Below, in pieces: positions 47,162 through 55,051 of a DNA stretch of 64,000 bases (position 1 is its first letter; each line of letters begins with the position of its first letter). The position numbers were made by a program, and so were the translations under genes. Location of the stretch: NCBI GenBank assembly GCA_015999985.1, contig JAECRA010000013.1, positions 1-64,000 of the forward strand, in the 5' to 3' direction. Source of the DNA: Comamonadaceae bacterium (lineage in GTDB: Bacteria; Pseudomonadota; Gammaproteobacteria; Burkholderiales; Burkholderiaceae_C). The notes under the pieces are model-generated. The model saw only the letters and a program-made list of their open reading frames with translations, ran no database searches and was not told the origin of the DNA.

Positions 47162-48823
47162 TCAATCGGATGCGTAGATGTCCACGTCCTTGGTTTCACG
47201 AACGAACAACAGACCAATCACGAAGGTAATGGCAGCAATCACGATTGGATACCAAAGCCCGTAATACATGTTGCCGTTCGAGGCGACCATCGCGAACGAG
47301 ATGGTTGGCAGCATGCCCCCGAACCATCCATTACCGATGTGATAGGGCAAGCTCATCGAGGTATAGCGGATGCGTGTGGGGAACATTTCCACAAGTGCTG
47401 CCGCAATAGGCCCGTAGACCATCGTCACATAGATCACAAGGATCGCCAGAATGCCGACCACCAGCGGTTTGTTGATCTGCGCAGGATCCGCCTTGCTAGG
47501 ATAGCCATCGGCTTTCAGTGTGTCAGCCACTTCCTTCTTGAACGCGGCAATGGCCGCCGCACTCGTTTCGTCGAACTTGCTGTTCACCACCACCCCGGTG
47601 GGAGCGACAATTTCCTTGCTCCCGATCTTGACCATTGCTGGCCCGGTACCAGCCACGTTTTCGTAGCTAACGGCATTGGCGGCGAGGAAACGCTTGGCAA
47701 TGTCGCATGAACTACGGAAGTCGATCTCTCGAGCCACAGGGTTGCCACCGAAGGAGCACTCTGCAGGGTTGGCAGTGACCACCACCTGGTTAGCCGCTTG
47801 TGCAGCTGCCAGCGCTGGGTTGGCCGCTTGAGTCAGCGCCTTGAAGAGCGGGAAGTACGTGAACACCGCCAGCAGCAGGCCAGCCAGAATGATCGGTTTC
47901 CGGCCAACTTTATCTGACAAGGTACCGAAGATAACGAAGAATGGAGTGCCAATCAAAAGCGCGACGGCGATGAGGATGTTGGCTGTGGAAGCATCGACCT
48001 TCAACACGCTTTGCAGGAAGAACAGAGCGTAGAACTGCCCGGTGTACCAGACCACCGCTTGGCCGGCCACGAGACCGAACAGCGCCAGCAGCACAATTTT
48101 CAGGTTCTTCCATTCACCAAATGATTCTCTCAGAGGTGCTTTGGAGGTTTTGCCTTCCGACTTCATCTTCTGGAAAGCCGGCGATTCGTTCATCGAGAGA
48201 CGAATCCAGACTGAGACGGCCAACAGCGCAATCGACACCAGGAAAGGAACGCGCCAGCCCCAGGCAGCAAATGCTTCTTCGCCCACCACGTTGCGCACAA
48301 CCAGGATGACGATCAGCGAGAGGAAAAGACCGAGCGTTGCAGTGGTCTGAATCCAGGACGTGTATGCACCCCGCTTACCATGAGGTGCATGCTCAGCCAC
48401 ATAGGTAGCCGCACCGCCATACTCGCCTCCGAGTGCCAGACCTTGCAGCATTCGCAGCACGATCAAAATCACAGGCGCGATCACGCCAATGGAGGCGTAG
48501 TTGGGCAGCAAACCAACGATGAAGGTTGACAAGCCCATGAGCAAAATGGTGACCAGGAAGGTGTACTTCCGGCCAATCATGTCGCCCAGGCGGCCGAAGA
48601 ACAGCGCACCAAAGGGCCGCACGATAAAGCCTGCAGCGAAGGCGAACAGCGCAAAAATGAAGGCAGATGTAGGGTCCAGACCCGCGAAGAACTGCTTGGC
48701 AATAATGGCTGCCAGCGATCCGTAGAGATAGAAGTCATACCACTCGAATACTGTGCCCAGCGAGGAGGCGAAGATGACTTTCCTCTCCTCCGCGGTCATG
48801 GGCCGTGCGGCCGTTGTTGCCAT
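47162..48823 (-). CDS. MFS transporter of the metabolite:H+ symporter (MHS) family
   Basis: Twelve-helix importer of the ProP/KgtP/ShiA type, probably for an organic acid. The start at 48823 is set by AGGAGA 7 bp upstream and the conserved EERKVIFASSLGTVFEWYDFYLYG; the longer open frame to 49168 adds unrelated sequence. The MHS motif GRLGDMIGRKYTF is present, as is GLALGGEYGGAATYVAEHAP. A large extracellular insert of about 110 residues lies between helices 9 and 10 (ANPALAAAQAANQ...CSFGG...SSCD...INKP) with two cysteines, a variant common in Burkholderiales. 553 aa. Substrate unknown. Confidence 0.93.
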   Translation of the reverse strand: MATTAARPMTAEERKVIFASSLGTVFEWYDFYLYGSLAAIIAKQFFAGLDPTSAFIFALFAFAAGFIVRPFGALFFGRLGDMIGRKYTFLVTILLMGLSTFIVGLLPNYASIGVIAPVILIVLRMLQGLALGGEYGGAATYVAEHAPHGKRGAYTSWIQTTATLGLFLSLIVILVVRNVVGEEAFAAWGWRVPFLVSIALLAVSVWIRLSMNESPAFQKMKSEGKTSKAPLRESFGEWKNLKIVLLALFGLVAGQAVVWYTGQFYALFFLQSVLKVDASTANILIAVALLIGTPFFVIFGTLSDKVGRKPIILAGLLLAVFTYFPLFKALTQAANPALAAAQAANQVVVTANPAECSFGGNPVAREIDFRSSCDIAKRFLAANAVSYENVAGTGPAMVKIGSKEIVAPTGVVVNSKFDETSAAAIAAFKKEVADTLKADGYPSKADPAQINKPLVVGILAILVIYVTMVYGPIAAALVEMFPTRIRYTSMSLPYHIGNGWFGGMLPTISFAMVASNGNMYYGLWYPIVIAAITFVIGLLFVRETKDVDIYASD

Positions 48824-49249
48824 GCGTGTCTCCTGTTGAAAATTCGTGAAAGCAACAATTTGAGTGTTCAAACTCTCGTGGTTGCATTCCGAATGTGAGA
48901 TCAGTAGCTGACCCTTTTCTGACAACTTTTCTGACCATTGCATCGAGACTTGCGCAAGCGAGCTCAAACGAGGGATAACCCCAACGGATTTTTTTCTTAT
49001 GTGAAATTTTTGGCAAATAAACGCATGTCGTGTTCGGGTAAGTCCGTAGAAAAAAACTCCTACAACAGGAGCTCTTCCGAGCGCTAAACCCGAACGGCAC
49101 TTAAGCACCTGCGCAAGACTTCGAGGTGTTTGGTATTTGCCTGGCAACGCCAAGATCCAGCTTGGCAAGCTTCTGACCTACATAACCGCCCCAATGCCAA
49201 GCTGGAGCTTGACGCTCCCAGGATAAAACCCTTCTCGCCAGGAACAATG
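48824..49249. other. Intergenic region between the isomerase and MHS transporter genes
   Basis: 426 bp, no gene. It contains the isomerase terminator (49050-49071) and an 11-bp perfect inverted repeat, CCAGCTTGGCA (49157-49167) with TGCCAAGCTGG (49195-49205). The flank GCTGGAGCTTGACGCTCCCAGG is repeat-like. Promoter elements for the transporter must lie nearer 48840-49000. Confidence 0.5.
49050..49071 (-). terminator. Intrinsic terminator downstream of the isomerase gene
   Basis: On the minus strand CTCCT-GTTGT-AGGAG followed by seven T residues; about 180 bp past the isomerase stop codon. Confidence 0.75.
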
Positions 49250-49894
49250 CTATGACCTACGTACGCCCTGCCCTATGAGTTCAGGAGCGCGCCAGGCCTG
49301 ATCCAGCCTTTCGTCCTTCTCCAGGTAAGCCCGCAACATGGGCAATGCATCGAAACCCCAGAACACCCGGCCGTCAACCACCATGCTCGGCACACCGAAT
49401 ATTCCAGCTGAGATGGCAGCTTCCGTCGCCTGCTTCAGCTCTTGCTTGACATCGCTCGCCACAGGATCTCGCTGCGGGGCCAGGCGATCAGTCAATGCCT
49501 TCAACCGCGCGGCATCGTCGGCAATACCCCCTTCAGCCCAGGCATGGCGAAAAATCGTCTCGCATTGAAAGCGGTTGGGCGTCCCCTGGCTTGAACATGC
49601 CAACGCCAGCCGCAGCAGCGCCAGAGAATTGAAAGGGTGGACATCCGGTGCACGCAATTCAATTGAATGCGTGCGTGCCAGCCAATCCACCTGCCTATAG
49701 GTCCACTCACGCTTGCCAGGGATCTCGGCAGGGCCAAGTTGCCCGTGGTGCTTGAGCAGTCCCGCAAACAGGATGGGCCGATACACCACCTCGTAGCTCA
49801 ACCCCTTCAGCGCCCGAGGCATCTGCTCGAACGCCAGGTAGGCGTAAGGGGATATGAAATCCAGGTAGAAGTCGAGGCGTTTAGGGCGTGTCAT
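49250..49894 (-). CDS. 2-hydroxychromene-2-carboxylate isomerase family protein (DsbA-like)
   Basis: Kappa-class GST/DsbA-fold enzyme of the type that isomerises 2-hydroxychromene-2-carboxylate in naphthalene-like degradation and also glutathione adducts. Conserved parts: LDFYLDFISPYAYLA (catalytic Ser in SPYAYLA), KREWTYRQVDWLA, and GVPSMVVDGRVFWGFDALPML. The present start ATG (49894) and codons 2-4 (Thr-Arg-Pro) come from a transposon-like terminal repeat; the native start was probably the ATG at 50152-50154. 214 aa. Downstream of the DUF1289, YbaK and HMG-CoA lyase genes on the same strand. Substrate in this organism unknown. Confidence 0.9.
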   Translation of the reverse strand: MTRPKRLDFYLDFISPYAYLAFEQMPRALKGLSYEVVYRPILFAGLLKHHGQLGPAEIPGKREWTYRQVDWLARTHSIELRAPDVHPFNSLALLRLALACSSQGTPNRFQCETIFRHAWAEGGIADDAARLKALTDRLAPQRDPVASDVKQELKQATEAAISAGIFGVPSMVVDGRVFWGFDALPMLRAYLEKDERLDQAWRAPELIGQGVRRS

Positions 49895-50149
49895 CAATTA
49901 ACCCCCCCACGCGCTGACTCGCCCTGAGGATGGATACGCGAAGGCAGGCGCAGGCCGTAGTGATCTACGGTCAAGACTGCCGACAAAGTAGACGCCGCGG
50001 GGCGAGCCAGCCCGAGGGGTTGCCAAGCCAAGGGGCGGCATGCGTTGTTGTGGCTCGCTTGTGTACAGTAGTACACGGCGCTCGCCACGCCTAGCCTCGC
50101 GCCCCTTGGCTTGGCAACGCGTGGGGGGTTTAATCGATGACACGCCCTA
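49882..50149. mobile_element. TA-flanked MITE-like element inside the isomerase start
   Basis: Body 49884-50147 (264 bp) with TA on both sides (49882-49883, 50148-50149). Its 30-bp terminal inverted repeats begin GGGCGTGTCATC and end CCCCCCACGCG, with two mismatches. Inside are a second inverted repeat (GTTGCCAAGCCAAGGGGCG with its complement, about 50018-50037 and 50099-50118) and two small perfect hairpins (CCGTAG-TGAT-CTACGG at 49955; GTGTAC-AGTA-GTACAC at 50061). No open frame encodes a transposase. Removing the body and one TA rejoins coding sequence as ATGACTAAACGC, so this is an insertion into the isomerase gene. Confidence 0.9.
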
Positions 50150-50150
50150 G

Positions 50151-50384
50151 TCATTTTCCTTTTTCTCTCCGCATTTGGACTCTCTGCCATATGGCCCACT
50201 TCTTAGGGTCTTCCATGGAGCCCCAGCCGACAATCTCGTCCAGACGCCGGAAGCAGCCTTCGCACAAGCCAGTACGTTCTTCAACGCGGCAAGTCCGCAC
50301 GCACGGTGACGGCAGCGGTGTGCAGTTGTCGTAGGCAATCTGTGCTTCGCGCGCCAGGGCGTCGAGATCGCGCACGCCGACCAT
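50151..50384 (-). CDS. DUF1289 family protein
   Basis: Small protein with the family's four cysteines, PCVRTCRVEERTGLCEGCFRR, and a following EIVGWGSM-type tryptophan motif; probably binds a metal or Fe-S cluster. Function unknown. 77 aa. Its TGA stop ends exactly one base before the TA-flanked element; before insertion the stop would have overlapped the isomerase ATG. Upstream is the YbaK gene (44 bp gap). Confidence 0.9.
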   Translation of the reverse strand: MVGVRDLDALAREAQIAYDNCTPLPSPCVRTCRVEERTGLCEGCFRRLDEIVGWGSMEDPKKWAIWQRVQMRREKGK

Positions 50385-50428
50385 TTAGCTACGCACCTGA
50401 GCAACGCAAGCGGACATAAGCGTCACGC

Positions 50429-50923
50429 TCAATTCGCCTCAACCACATCTGCCACGGGTGCGTCAGTCAAACGCTCAAGATCAGCTGGCGCCAACTTGAA
50501 TACGCCGTGGGGATGGCCAGCCGCGGCCCAGATCTCATCAAAGCGATAGAGCTCGCGGTCAATCAACGTGATGGAACGGTCAGCATGCGCCACCGGAGAT
50601 ACGCCGCCGATGGAAAATCCGGTTTTGGCTTTGACGAACTCCGCATCGGCGCGGCCAATCTTGCCGACCAGCGCAGCCACTTTCTTTTCATCCACCCTGC
50701 GGTCACCCGATGTGATCACCAGCACTGCAGCCTCATCTGACTTACGCCTGAAAATGATGCTCTTTGCAATCTGCCCGACCTCGATACCCAGCGCTTGGGC
50801 TGCCTGCGCGGCGGTGCGAGCCGCATCATCAAGCATGACGGGAGCATGGGGATGTCCTGCGGCCGCCAGTGCCTCCGTCACACGCCGAACACCCTCCGGC
50901 AAGTTCTCCAAAACGGTTTCCAT
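50429..50923 (-). CDS. YbaK/EbsC family aminoacyl-tRNA deacylase-like protein
   Basis: 164 aa; the family hydrolyses mischarged tRNAs (e.g. Cys-tRNA-Pro). Characteristic stretches: RTAAQAAQALGIEVGQIAKSIIFR, LVITSGDRRVDEKKVA, the GFSIGGVSPVAHA loop, and YRFDEIWAAAGHPHGVFKL. The lysine of AKSII is the likely catalytic residue. ATG at 50923, 4 bp after the HMG-CoA lyase stop, implies co-transcription. The precise substrate cannot be told from sequence. Confidence 0.92.
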   Translation of the reverse strand: METVLENLPEGVRRVTEALAAAGHPHAPVMLDDAARTAAQAAQALGIEVGQIAKSIIFRRKSDEAAVLVITSGDRRVDEKKVAALVGKIGRADAEFVKAKTGFSIGGVSPVAHADRSITLIDRELYRFDEIWAAAGHPHGVFKLAPADLERLTDAPVADVVEAN

Positions 50924-50927
50924 GACT

Positions 50928-51836
50928 TCACCCGGCTCGTTTGTTCAACATGGCGCTCGCTGCGCGTGAATTGGGCTTGCGCTGCAGGAAATCACTGATG
51001 TAGGCACCAGCGTCCACGAGTTTGTCGAAATCTATGCCCGTGTCAATGTCCATGCCGTGAAGCATGTAAACCACATCCTCGGTGGCTACATTGCCGGTGG
51101 CGCCCTTGGCATAGGGGCATCCGCCAAGGCCAGCGATCGAGGTGTCGTACTGCCACACCCCGATCTCCAGAGAGGCCAGGGTGTTGGCCAATGCCTGCCC
51201 ATAGGTGTCGTGGAAATGGCCGGATATGTCGTCCAGCTCGTAATGCTTCAATGTTTGTTCCACCACACGCTGGACTTTGCGAGGAGTGCCCACGCCAATG
51301 GTATCGGCCACGCCGACGTGCTGCACGCCAATGCCTTTCATCAGCCCTGCCAGGTACCCTACTCGCTCAGGGGCTACATCGCCTTCGTAAGGGCAGCCCA
51401 CAACACAGCTCATTGCACCGCGCACATAAATGCCGTTGGCCCGCGCAGCTTCGACCACCGGAGCGAAGCGTTCGATACTTTCGGCAATCGAGCAATTGAT
51501 ATTTTTTTGGCTGAAGGCTTCACTGGCTGCAGCAAAAACCACTATCTCATCGACACCGGCAGCCAGTGCGCCCTCAAAGCCCTTCATGTTGGGCGTGAGA
51601 ACGCTGTAACGCACCCCTGGCCGACGTTCCATGCCGGCCAGCACTTCTGCCGCGTCGGCCATCTGAGGTACCCACTTCGGACTGACGAAACTGGTGACTT
51701 CGACTTCCTTGAGACCCGCGTCCTGCAGCCGATTCACCAGCCCAATCTTGATGGCGGCGGGCACGGGCTGCTTCTCGTTCTGAAGGCCGTCACGCGGCCC
51801 AACTTCGACAATCTTCACACGCGAGGGAATGGACAT
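50928..51836 (-). CDS. mvaB: Hydroxymethylglutaryl-CoA lyase
   Basis: Final step of leucine breakdown: HMG-CoA to acetoacetate and acetyl-CoA. HMGL/DRE-TIM signatures: VEVGPRDGLQNEKQPVP at the N-terminus, the GHFHDTYGQALAN metal-binding HxH, and the catalytic-loop GLGGCPYAKGATGN with its cysteine. Length 302 aa is standard. First gene of a minus-strand operon with ybaK and DUF1289 genes. The rest of the leucine pathway lies at 55-61 kb. Divergent from the phosphoesterase gene. Confidence 0.97.
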   Translation of the reverse strand: MSIPSRVKIVEVGPRDGLQNEKQPVPAAIKIGLVNRLQDAGLKEVEVTSFVSPKWVPQMADAAEVLAGMERRPGVRYSVLTPNMKGFEGALAAGVDEIVVFAAASEAFSQKNINCSIAESIERFAPVVEAARANGIYVRGAMSCVVGCPYEGDVAPERVGYLAGLMKGIGVQHVGVADTIGVGTPRKVQRVVEQTLKHYELDDISGHFHDTYGQALANTLASLEIGVWQYDTSIAGLGGCPYAKGATGNVATEDVVYMLHGMDIDTGIDFDKLVDAGAYISDFLQRKPNSRAASAMLNKRAG

Positions 51837-52025
51837 GGCAAATCAATGAATGGATTCAACCAGTCAGTGTAGCGGCGTGCGGACAAATTGGAAGTCGCCA
51901 AGTATTCAAGGAACATGCTCATAATCTGCTTGGGTCAGCCCAGATTGATGGGGCATGCCCCCCGTTGATGCTTCTGTGCCGGATCAATAGGTCGTGAATA
52001 CTTTGTCATGACGGTTATCGCTCCA

Positions 52026-52116
52026 TAGGAGGCTGTCGAACTTGGAAATCGCCGGCTCCAAATGGGCCGCAACGGTCCATTTTCGCTATAGGCGCTCCAA
52101 GTCCGACAGCCTCCTA
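52026..52116. mobile_element. Second TA-flanked palindromic mini-element
   Basis: Body 52028-52114 (87 bp) between two TA dinucleotides. 19-bp terminal inverted repeats begin GGAGGCTGTCG and end ACTTGGA, with one mismatch. An inner hairpin pairs AAATGG-CCG with CGG-CCATTT around a CAA loop, so the whole element can fold. It lies 10 bp before the phosphoesterase ATG. Unrelated in sequence to the element at 49882. Non-autonomous element inferred; alternatively an RNA leader structure. Confidence 0.65.
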
Positions 52117-52126
52117 GAAAGCTCCT

Positions 52127-52894
52127 ATGAAGTACGCTCTGCTCGCCGACATTCACGCCAATCGTCACGCGTTGGAAGCTTGTCTAGCCCACGCTGAAAA
52201 ATGCGGCATTGATCGCTATGCGTTCTTAGGCGATCTGGTGGGCTATGGCGCAGAGCCAGGCGCCGTGGTGCAACAAGTGATTGCCTTGCAGGCTCAAGGT
52301 GCGCTCGCTATCAAGGGAAATCACGATCTCTACAGCTCGATCCCCTTGGTGGAAGGCAAGACAGACCTGGGTCATGCCAGTGTGGCCTGGACCCAGGCGC
52401 AACTCTCTCTGGACGAGCGCGTCTTCCTGGCAGCCCTGCCCATGACACATACCGAAAGCACCCTTGTACTGGTGCACGCGAGTGCCGACTGCCCTGAGCG
52501 TTGGCGTTACGTCGAAACGCCCCAAGTGGCCGCGGCCAGCCTGGACGGCGCGGTGCAACCGCCTGTGGGTAACGATAAAGTTCGCCATGTCTTCGGCGGA
52601 CATGTACACGCCCAGACGCTTTTTTTTCGGGGTGGAGCAGGCAAGCTGATGCCCTTTTCACCGACACCGGGCGTTCCCATTCCAGTGCCAGGCCACCGAT
52701 TCTGGCTGGCTACCGTGGGATCCGTCGGGCAACCGCGTGACGGCCGAGCAGATGCGATGTACGCGATCTTCGATGACTCTGCCCAGTTGCTCACGTTTCA
52801 TCGCGTGCCCTATGACGTGCAAGGGGCCATGGCCGCCATCCGATCCACCTCGCTCCCCGCGTTCTTCGCAGACCGACTGGAGTTCGGCAGGTGA
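52127..52894 (+). CDS. Metallophosphoesterase family protein
   Basis: Calcineurin-like phosphoesterase with a complete binuclear metal centre: LLADIHAN (D8, H10), FLGDLVGYG, IKGNHDLY, VHASADCP, and HVFGGHVHAQT. 255 aa. Family members include PrpA-type Ser/Thr protein phosphatases and YfcE-like nucleotidases. The stop overlaps the GTG start of the protein kinase gene (GTGA at 52891), so the two are translated together and this is probably the opposing phosphatase (inference). No clear Shine-Dalgarno because of the upstream palindromic element. Confidence 0.9.
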   Translation: MKYALLADIHANRHALEACLAHAEKCGIDRYAFLGDLVGYGAEPGAVVQQVIALQAQGALAIKGNHDLYSSIPLVEGKTDLGHASVAWTQAQLSLDERVFLAALPMTHTESTLVLVHASADCPERWRYVETPQVAAASLDGAVQPPVGNDKVRHVFGGHVHAQTLFFRGGAGKLMPFSPTPGVPIPVPGHRFWLATVGSVGQPRDGRADAMYAIFDDSAQLLTFHRVPYDVQGAMAAIRSTSLPAFFADRLEFGR

Positions 52895-54369
52895 ATGCCT
52901 TGCCTCACGGCACGCTTGTGGATGGCTTCTCCATCCGTGAATTGGTGCACAGAGGCGGCATGGCGCTGATCTACCGCGTTGTTTATGCGGACGGTCGGAT
53001 TGCTCCATTCGACATGGTGATGAAAGTGCCTCGAATGAGCGCCCAAGACGGGGCAGAAAACCTCGTGGGTTTTGAAGTTGAGCAGCAGATCATGCAGGCC
53101 TTGAGTGGCCCTCACCTGCCACGTTTCGTCGCCTCAGGCGATTTCTCGACAATGCCCTATCTGGTGATGGAATACGTGCAGGGCCGCACGCTGGATTCCT
53201 GGATAGCGAAATCTCAAGGAGGAGATGCTTGTTCGCCCGGGCTCATAGCAAGCCTAGGAGCAGCAGTGGCCACGGCAGCACATGCGCTGCATCAGCAAAA
53301 CGCAGTGCATATGGATCTGAAACCCACCAACGTCATCATCAAGTTCGACGACGATGGTGACACTTCAGGCGCCAATGAGGCCCGCAGTTCCCTGAGCTTT
53401 CAGGCTGTGCTGCTCGACTTTGGCTTGAGCTACTACGCCCACTACCCCGATCTGTTGGCAGAAGAGATGCGCAAAGCAGTTGGCTCTCCGGCCTACATGG
53501 CACCGGAGCAGGTGGTTGGCGTGCGCGGCGACCCGCGCAGCGATGTGTTTTCCATAGGGGTCATGCTGTATGAACTCGCTACAGGTGAATTGCCTTTCGG
53601 CGCGCCCAACACCACGGGAGGCTTGCGCCAGCGGCTTTGGGCGGACCCGAACCCTCCGCGCACACATCGCCCGGACCTTCCAGAGTGGTTGCAAGAGATC
53701 ATCTTGCGCTGCCTGGAACCCAGGGCCGCTGAGCGCTACCCCTCCGCAGCGCACCTTGCTTTCGATCTGACTCACCCTGAGCAGGTTCAGGTAGGTGCGC
53801 GAGGACAGCGCCTCCAAGGCACTGGATTCTTCACGCATCTCAGAAGATGGATACGTGCGGCGGGTGCCCAGTATCAAGCCAGCCCCCTGCCGGCGCGGCA
53901 AATAGAGCAGGTTCCTATCTTGCTGGTGGCCGTACCGCACCGCGATGCCACTGAAACCACATTGCATGCGCTCCGCATGGCAGTTGGCCGATCATTGGGC
54001 ATTCGACCAGGCGCGCGTCTAGCCTGCGTCACGGTGGTGGCCCCCGGCAGCAGTACTGACGAGGACAAAAGTGAGACGGCCATTCATCGAGCCATGTTGG
54101 CGATGCTCAAGGACTGGGCTCGCGGTTTGGACCTGACTGCCCATCAAACGTCCTACCATGTACTGGAGTCAACCGATGTCGCCCAGGCCCTGGTGCGCTA
54201 TGCCAGCGCCAACCATGTCAGCGTGATCGTCATGGGAGCGGCCACCCATGGCTTGCAGACGCAACGCTTCATAGCAACGGTGCCCACGCGGGTGGCCATG
54301 TATGCCCCCTGCACAGTGATTTTGGTGAAGGCAAGCTCGCCAGATCACTCTTCGAATACAAATAAATAA
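52891..54369 (+). CDS. Serine/threonine protein kinase fused to a universal stress protein domain
   Basis: Hanks-type kinase (about residues 10-300) with a C-terminal USP domain (about 340-480). Visible: Gly-rich loop HRGGMALIYRV, catalytic Lys45 in VMKVP, HMDLKPTN (D142, N147), DFG 176-178, and APE 204-206. The HRD Arg is replaced by Met, so it is a non-RD kinase that may not need activation-loop phosphorylation. The USP end has VIVMGAATHG...TVPTRVAMYAPCTVILVK, close to the UspA-type ATP loop. No transmembrane segment, so cytoplasmic. GTG start at 52891 overlapping the phosphatase gene. Ends 54369, just before a hairpin. Confidence 0.92.
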   Translation: MNALPHGTLVDGFSIRELVHRGGMALIYRVVYADGRIAPFDMVMKVPRMSAQDGAENLVGFEVEQQIMQALSGPHLPRFVASGDFSTMPYLVMEYVQGRTLDSWIAKSQGGDACSPGLIASLGAAVATAAHALHQQNAVHMDLKPTNVIIKFDDDGDTSGANEARSSLSFQAVLLDFGLSYYAHYPDLLAEEMRKAVGSPAYMAPEQVVGVRGDPRSDVFSIGVMLYELATGELPFGAPNTTGGLRQRLWADPNPPRTHRPDLPEWLQEIILRCLEPRAAERYPSAAHLAFDLTHPEQVQVGARGQRLQGTGFFTHLRRWIRAAGAQYQASPLPARQIEQVPILLVAVPHRDATETTLHALRMAVGRSLGIRPGARLACVTVVAPGSSTDEDKSETAIHRAMLAMLKDWARGLDLTAHQTSYHVLESTDVAQALVRYASANHVSVIVMGAATHGLQTQRFIATVPTRVAMYAPCTVILVKASSPDHSSNTNK

Positions 54370-54399
54370 ACCCTCGCGGCGCATCAGAATGCGCGGCGA
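54368..54399. terminator. Hairpin between convergent kinase and DUF2799 genes
   Basis: CCCTCGC...GCGAGGG outer stem with an inner GCGCAT/ATGCGC stem, GC-rich, no clear U-tract. It overlaps the kinase stop codon by two bases and stands between two convergent genes. Confidence 0.5.
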
Positions 54400-54451
54400 G
54401 GGTGCTGGGGCCGGTCACTGTTTGGTGAACGGCCCGAGGCGCCGAGTCAAT

Positions 54452-55036
54452 CTACCTCACAACCCGCATAATTGTTTCGGTGCGCATACGGTCACGCAGA
54501 TTGCGGATCTCGTGCTCCAGTGAAGATCTGCGCGCAGACAATTCTGCTCGCCTTTGCGACGTCTGATTCTCGGACCTGCCTGAATCCCGGATGACCTCCT
54601 CCAGCCTGCGGGAGCGCTCGTCAATCTGTTGTTGCAAATCTCTGATGCGCTTTTCGAAGCGGTAACGTTCACGCGCCGGCGTGTAGATGGACAGGAACAG
54701 CGGCTCCATATCCGGCGGACAGAAACCAGGCTTGTACTCGCTATCACGACGAGCCCATGAATCCGCATTGCCGGGCACGCAGACCTCACGCCGGCCTTGC
54801 TCCCATCCGCGTTGCCATTCACTGAGATTTCCCCGAACACCTTTTTCTGCACAGCTTTGCACTCGCTGCGCGCCGAAGTCCGGCATGTCCCCGTCGCGCG
54901 CATCTGAATGGCCCAGAGCTGCCCAGTTCGCACCCCGGCATTGTTCCTCCGACATGGACGCGCAGCCCGAAAGCAGCAAAGCCCCCAATACCAAACCCAC
55001 TGCGCCCATTCCGGCACGCACCCTCGAATGCATCAT
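54452..55036 (-). CDS. DUF2799-like lipoprotein
   Basis: Lipoprotein of unknown function. Signal and lipobox GALLLSGCA with cysteine 25, followed by the DUF2799 pattern WAALGHSDARDG...CAEKGV...WQRGWEQG...CVPG. The C-terminal 65 residues are a charged coiled coil (RFEKRIRDLQQQIDERSRRLEEVI...). 194 aa. Start 55036, 15 bp after the biotin carboxylase stop; transcribed in the same direction, so possibly its operon tail. Confidence 0.82.
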   Translation of the reverse strand: MMHSRVRAGMGAVGLVLGALLLSGCASMSEEQCRGANWAALGHSDARDGDMPDFGAQRVQSCAEKGVRGNLSEWQRGWEQGRREVCVPGNADSWARRDSEYKPGFCPPDMEPLFLSIYTPARERYRFEKRIRDLQQQIDERSRRLEEVIRDSGRSENQTSQRRAELSARRSSLEHEIRNLRDRMRTETIMRVVR

Positions 55037-55051
55037 GAAATTTCTCCTCGA

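Noticed and set aside
48824-49168. N-terminal extension of the MHS transporter (115 extra codons)
   Set aside because: A good Shine-Dalgarno and the conserved N-terminus place the start at 48823; the extension includes terminator and repeat sequence.
49884-50147. Element at the isomerase start as an autonomous insertion sequence
   Set aside because: Only 264 bp with no transposase frame, so at most a non-autonomous element.
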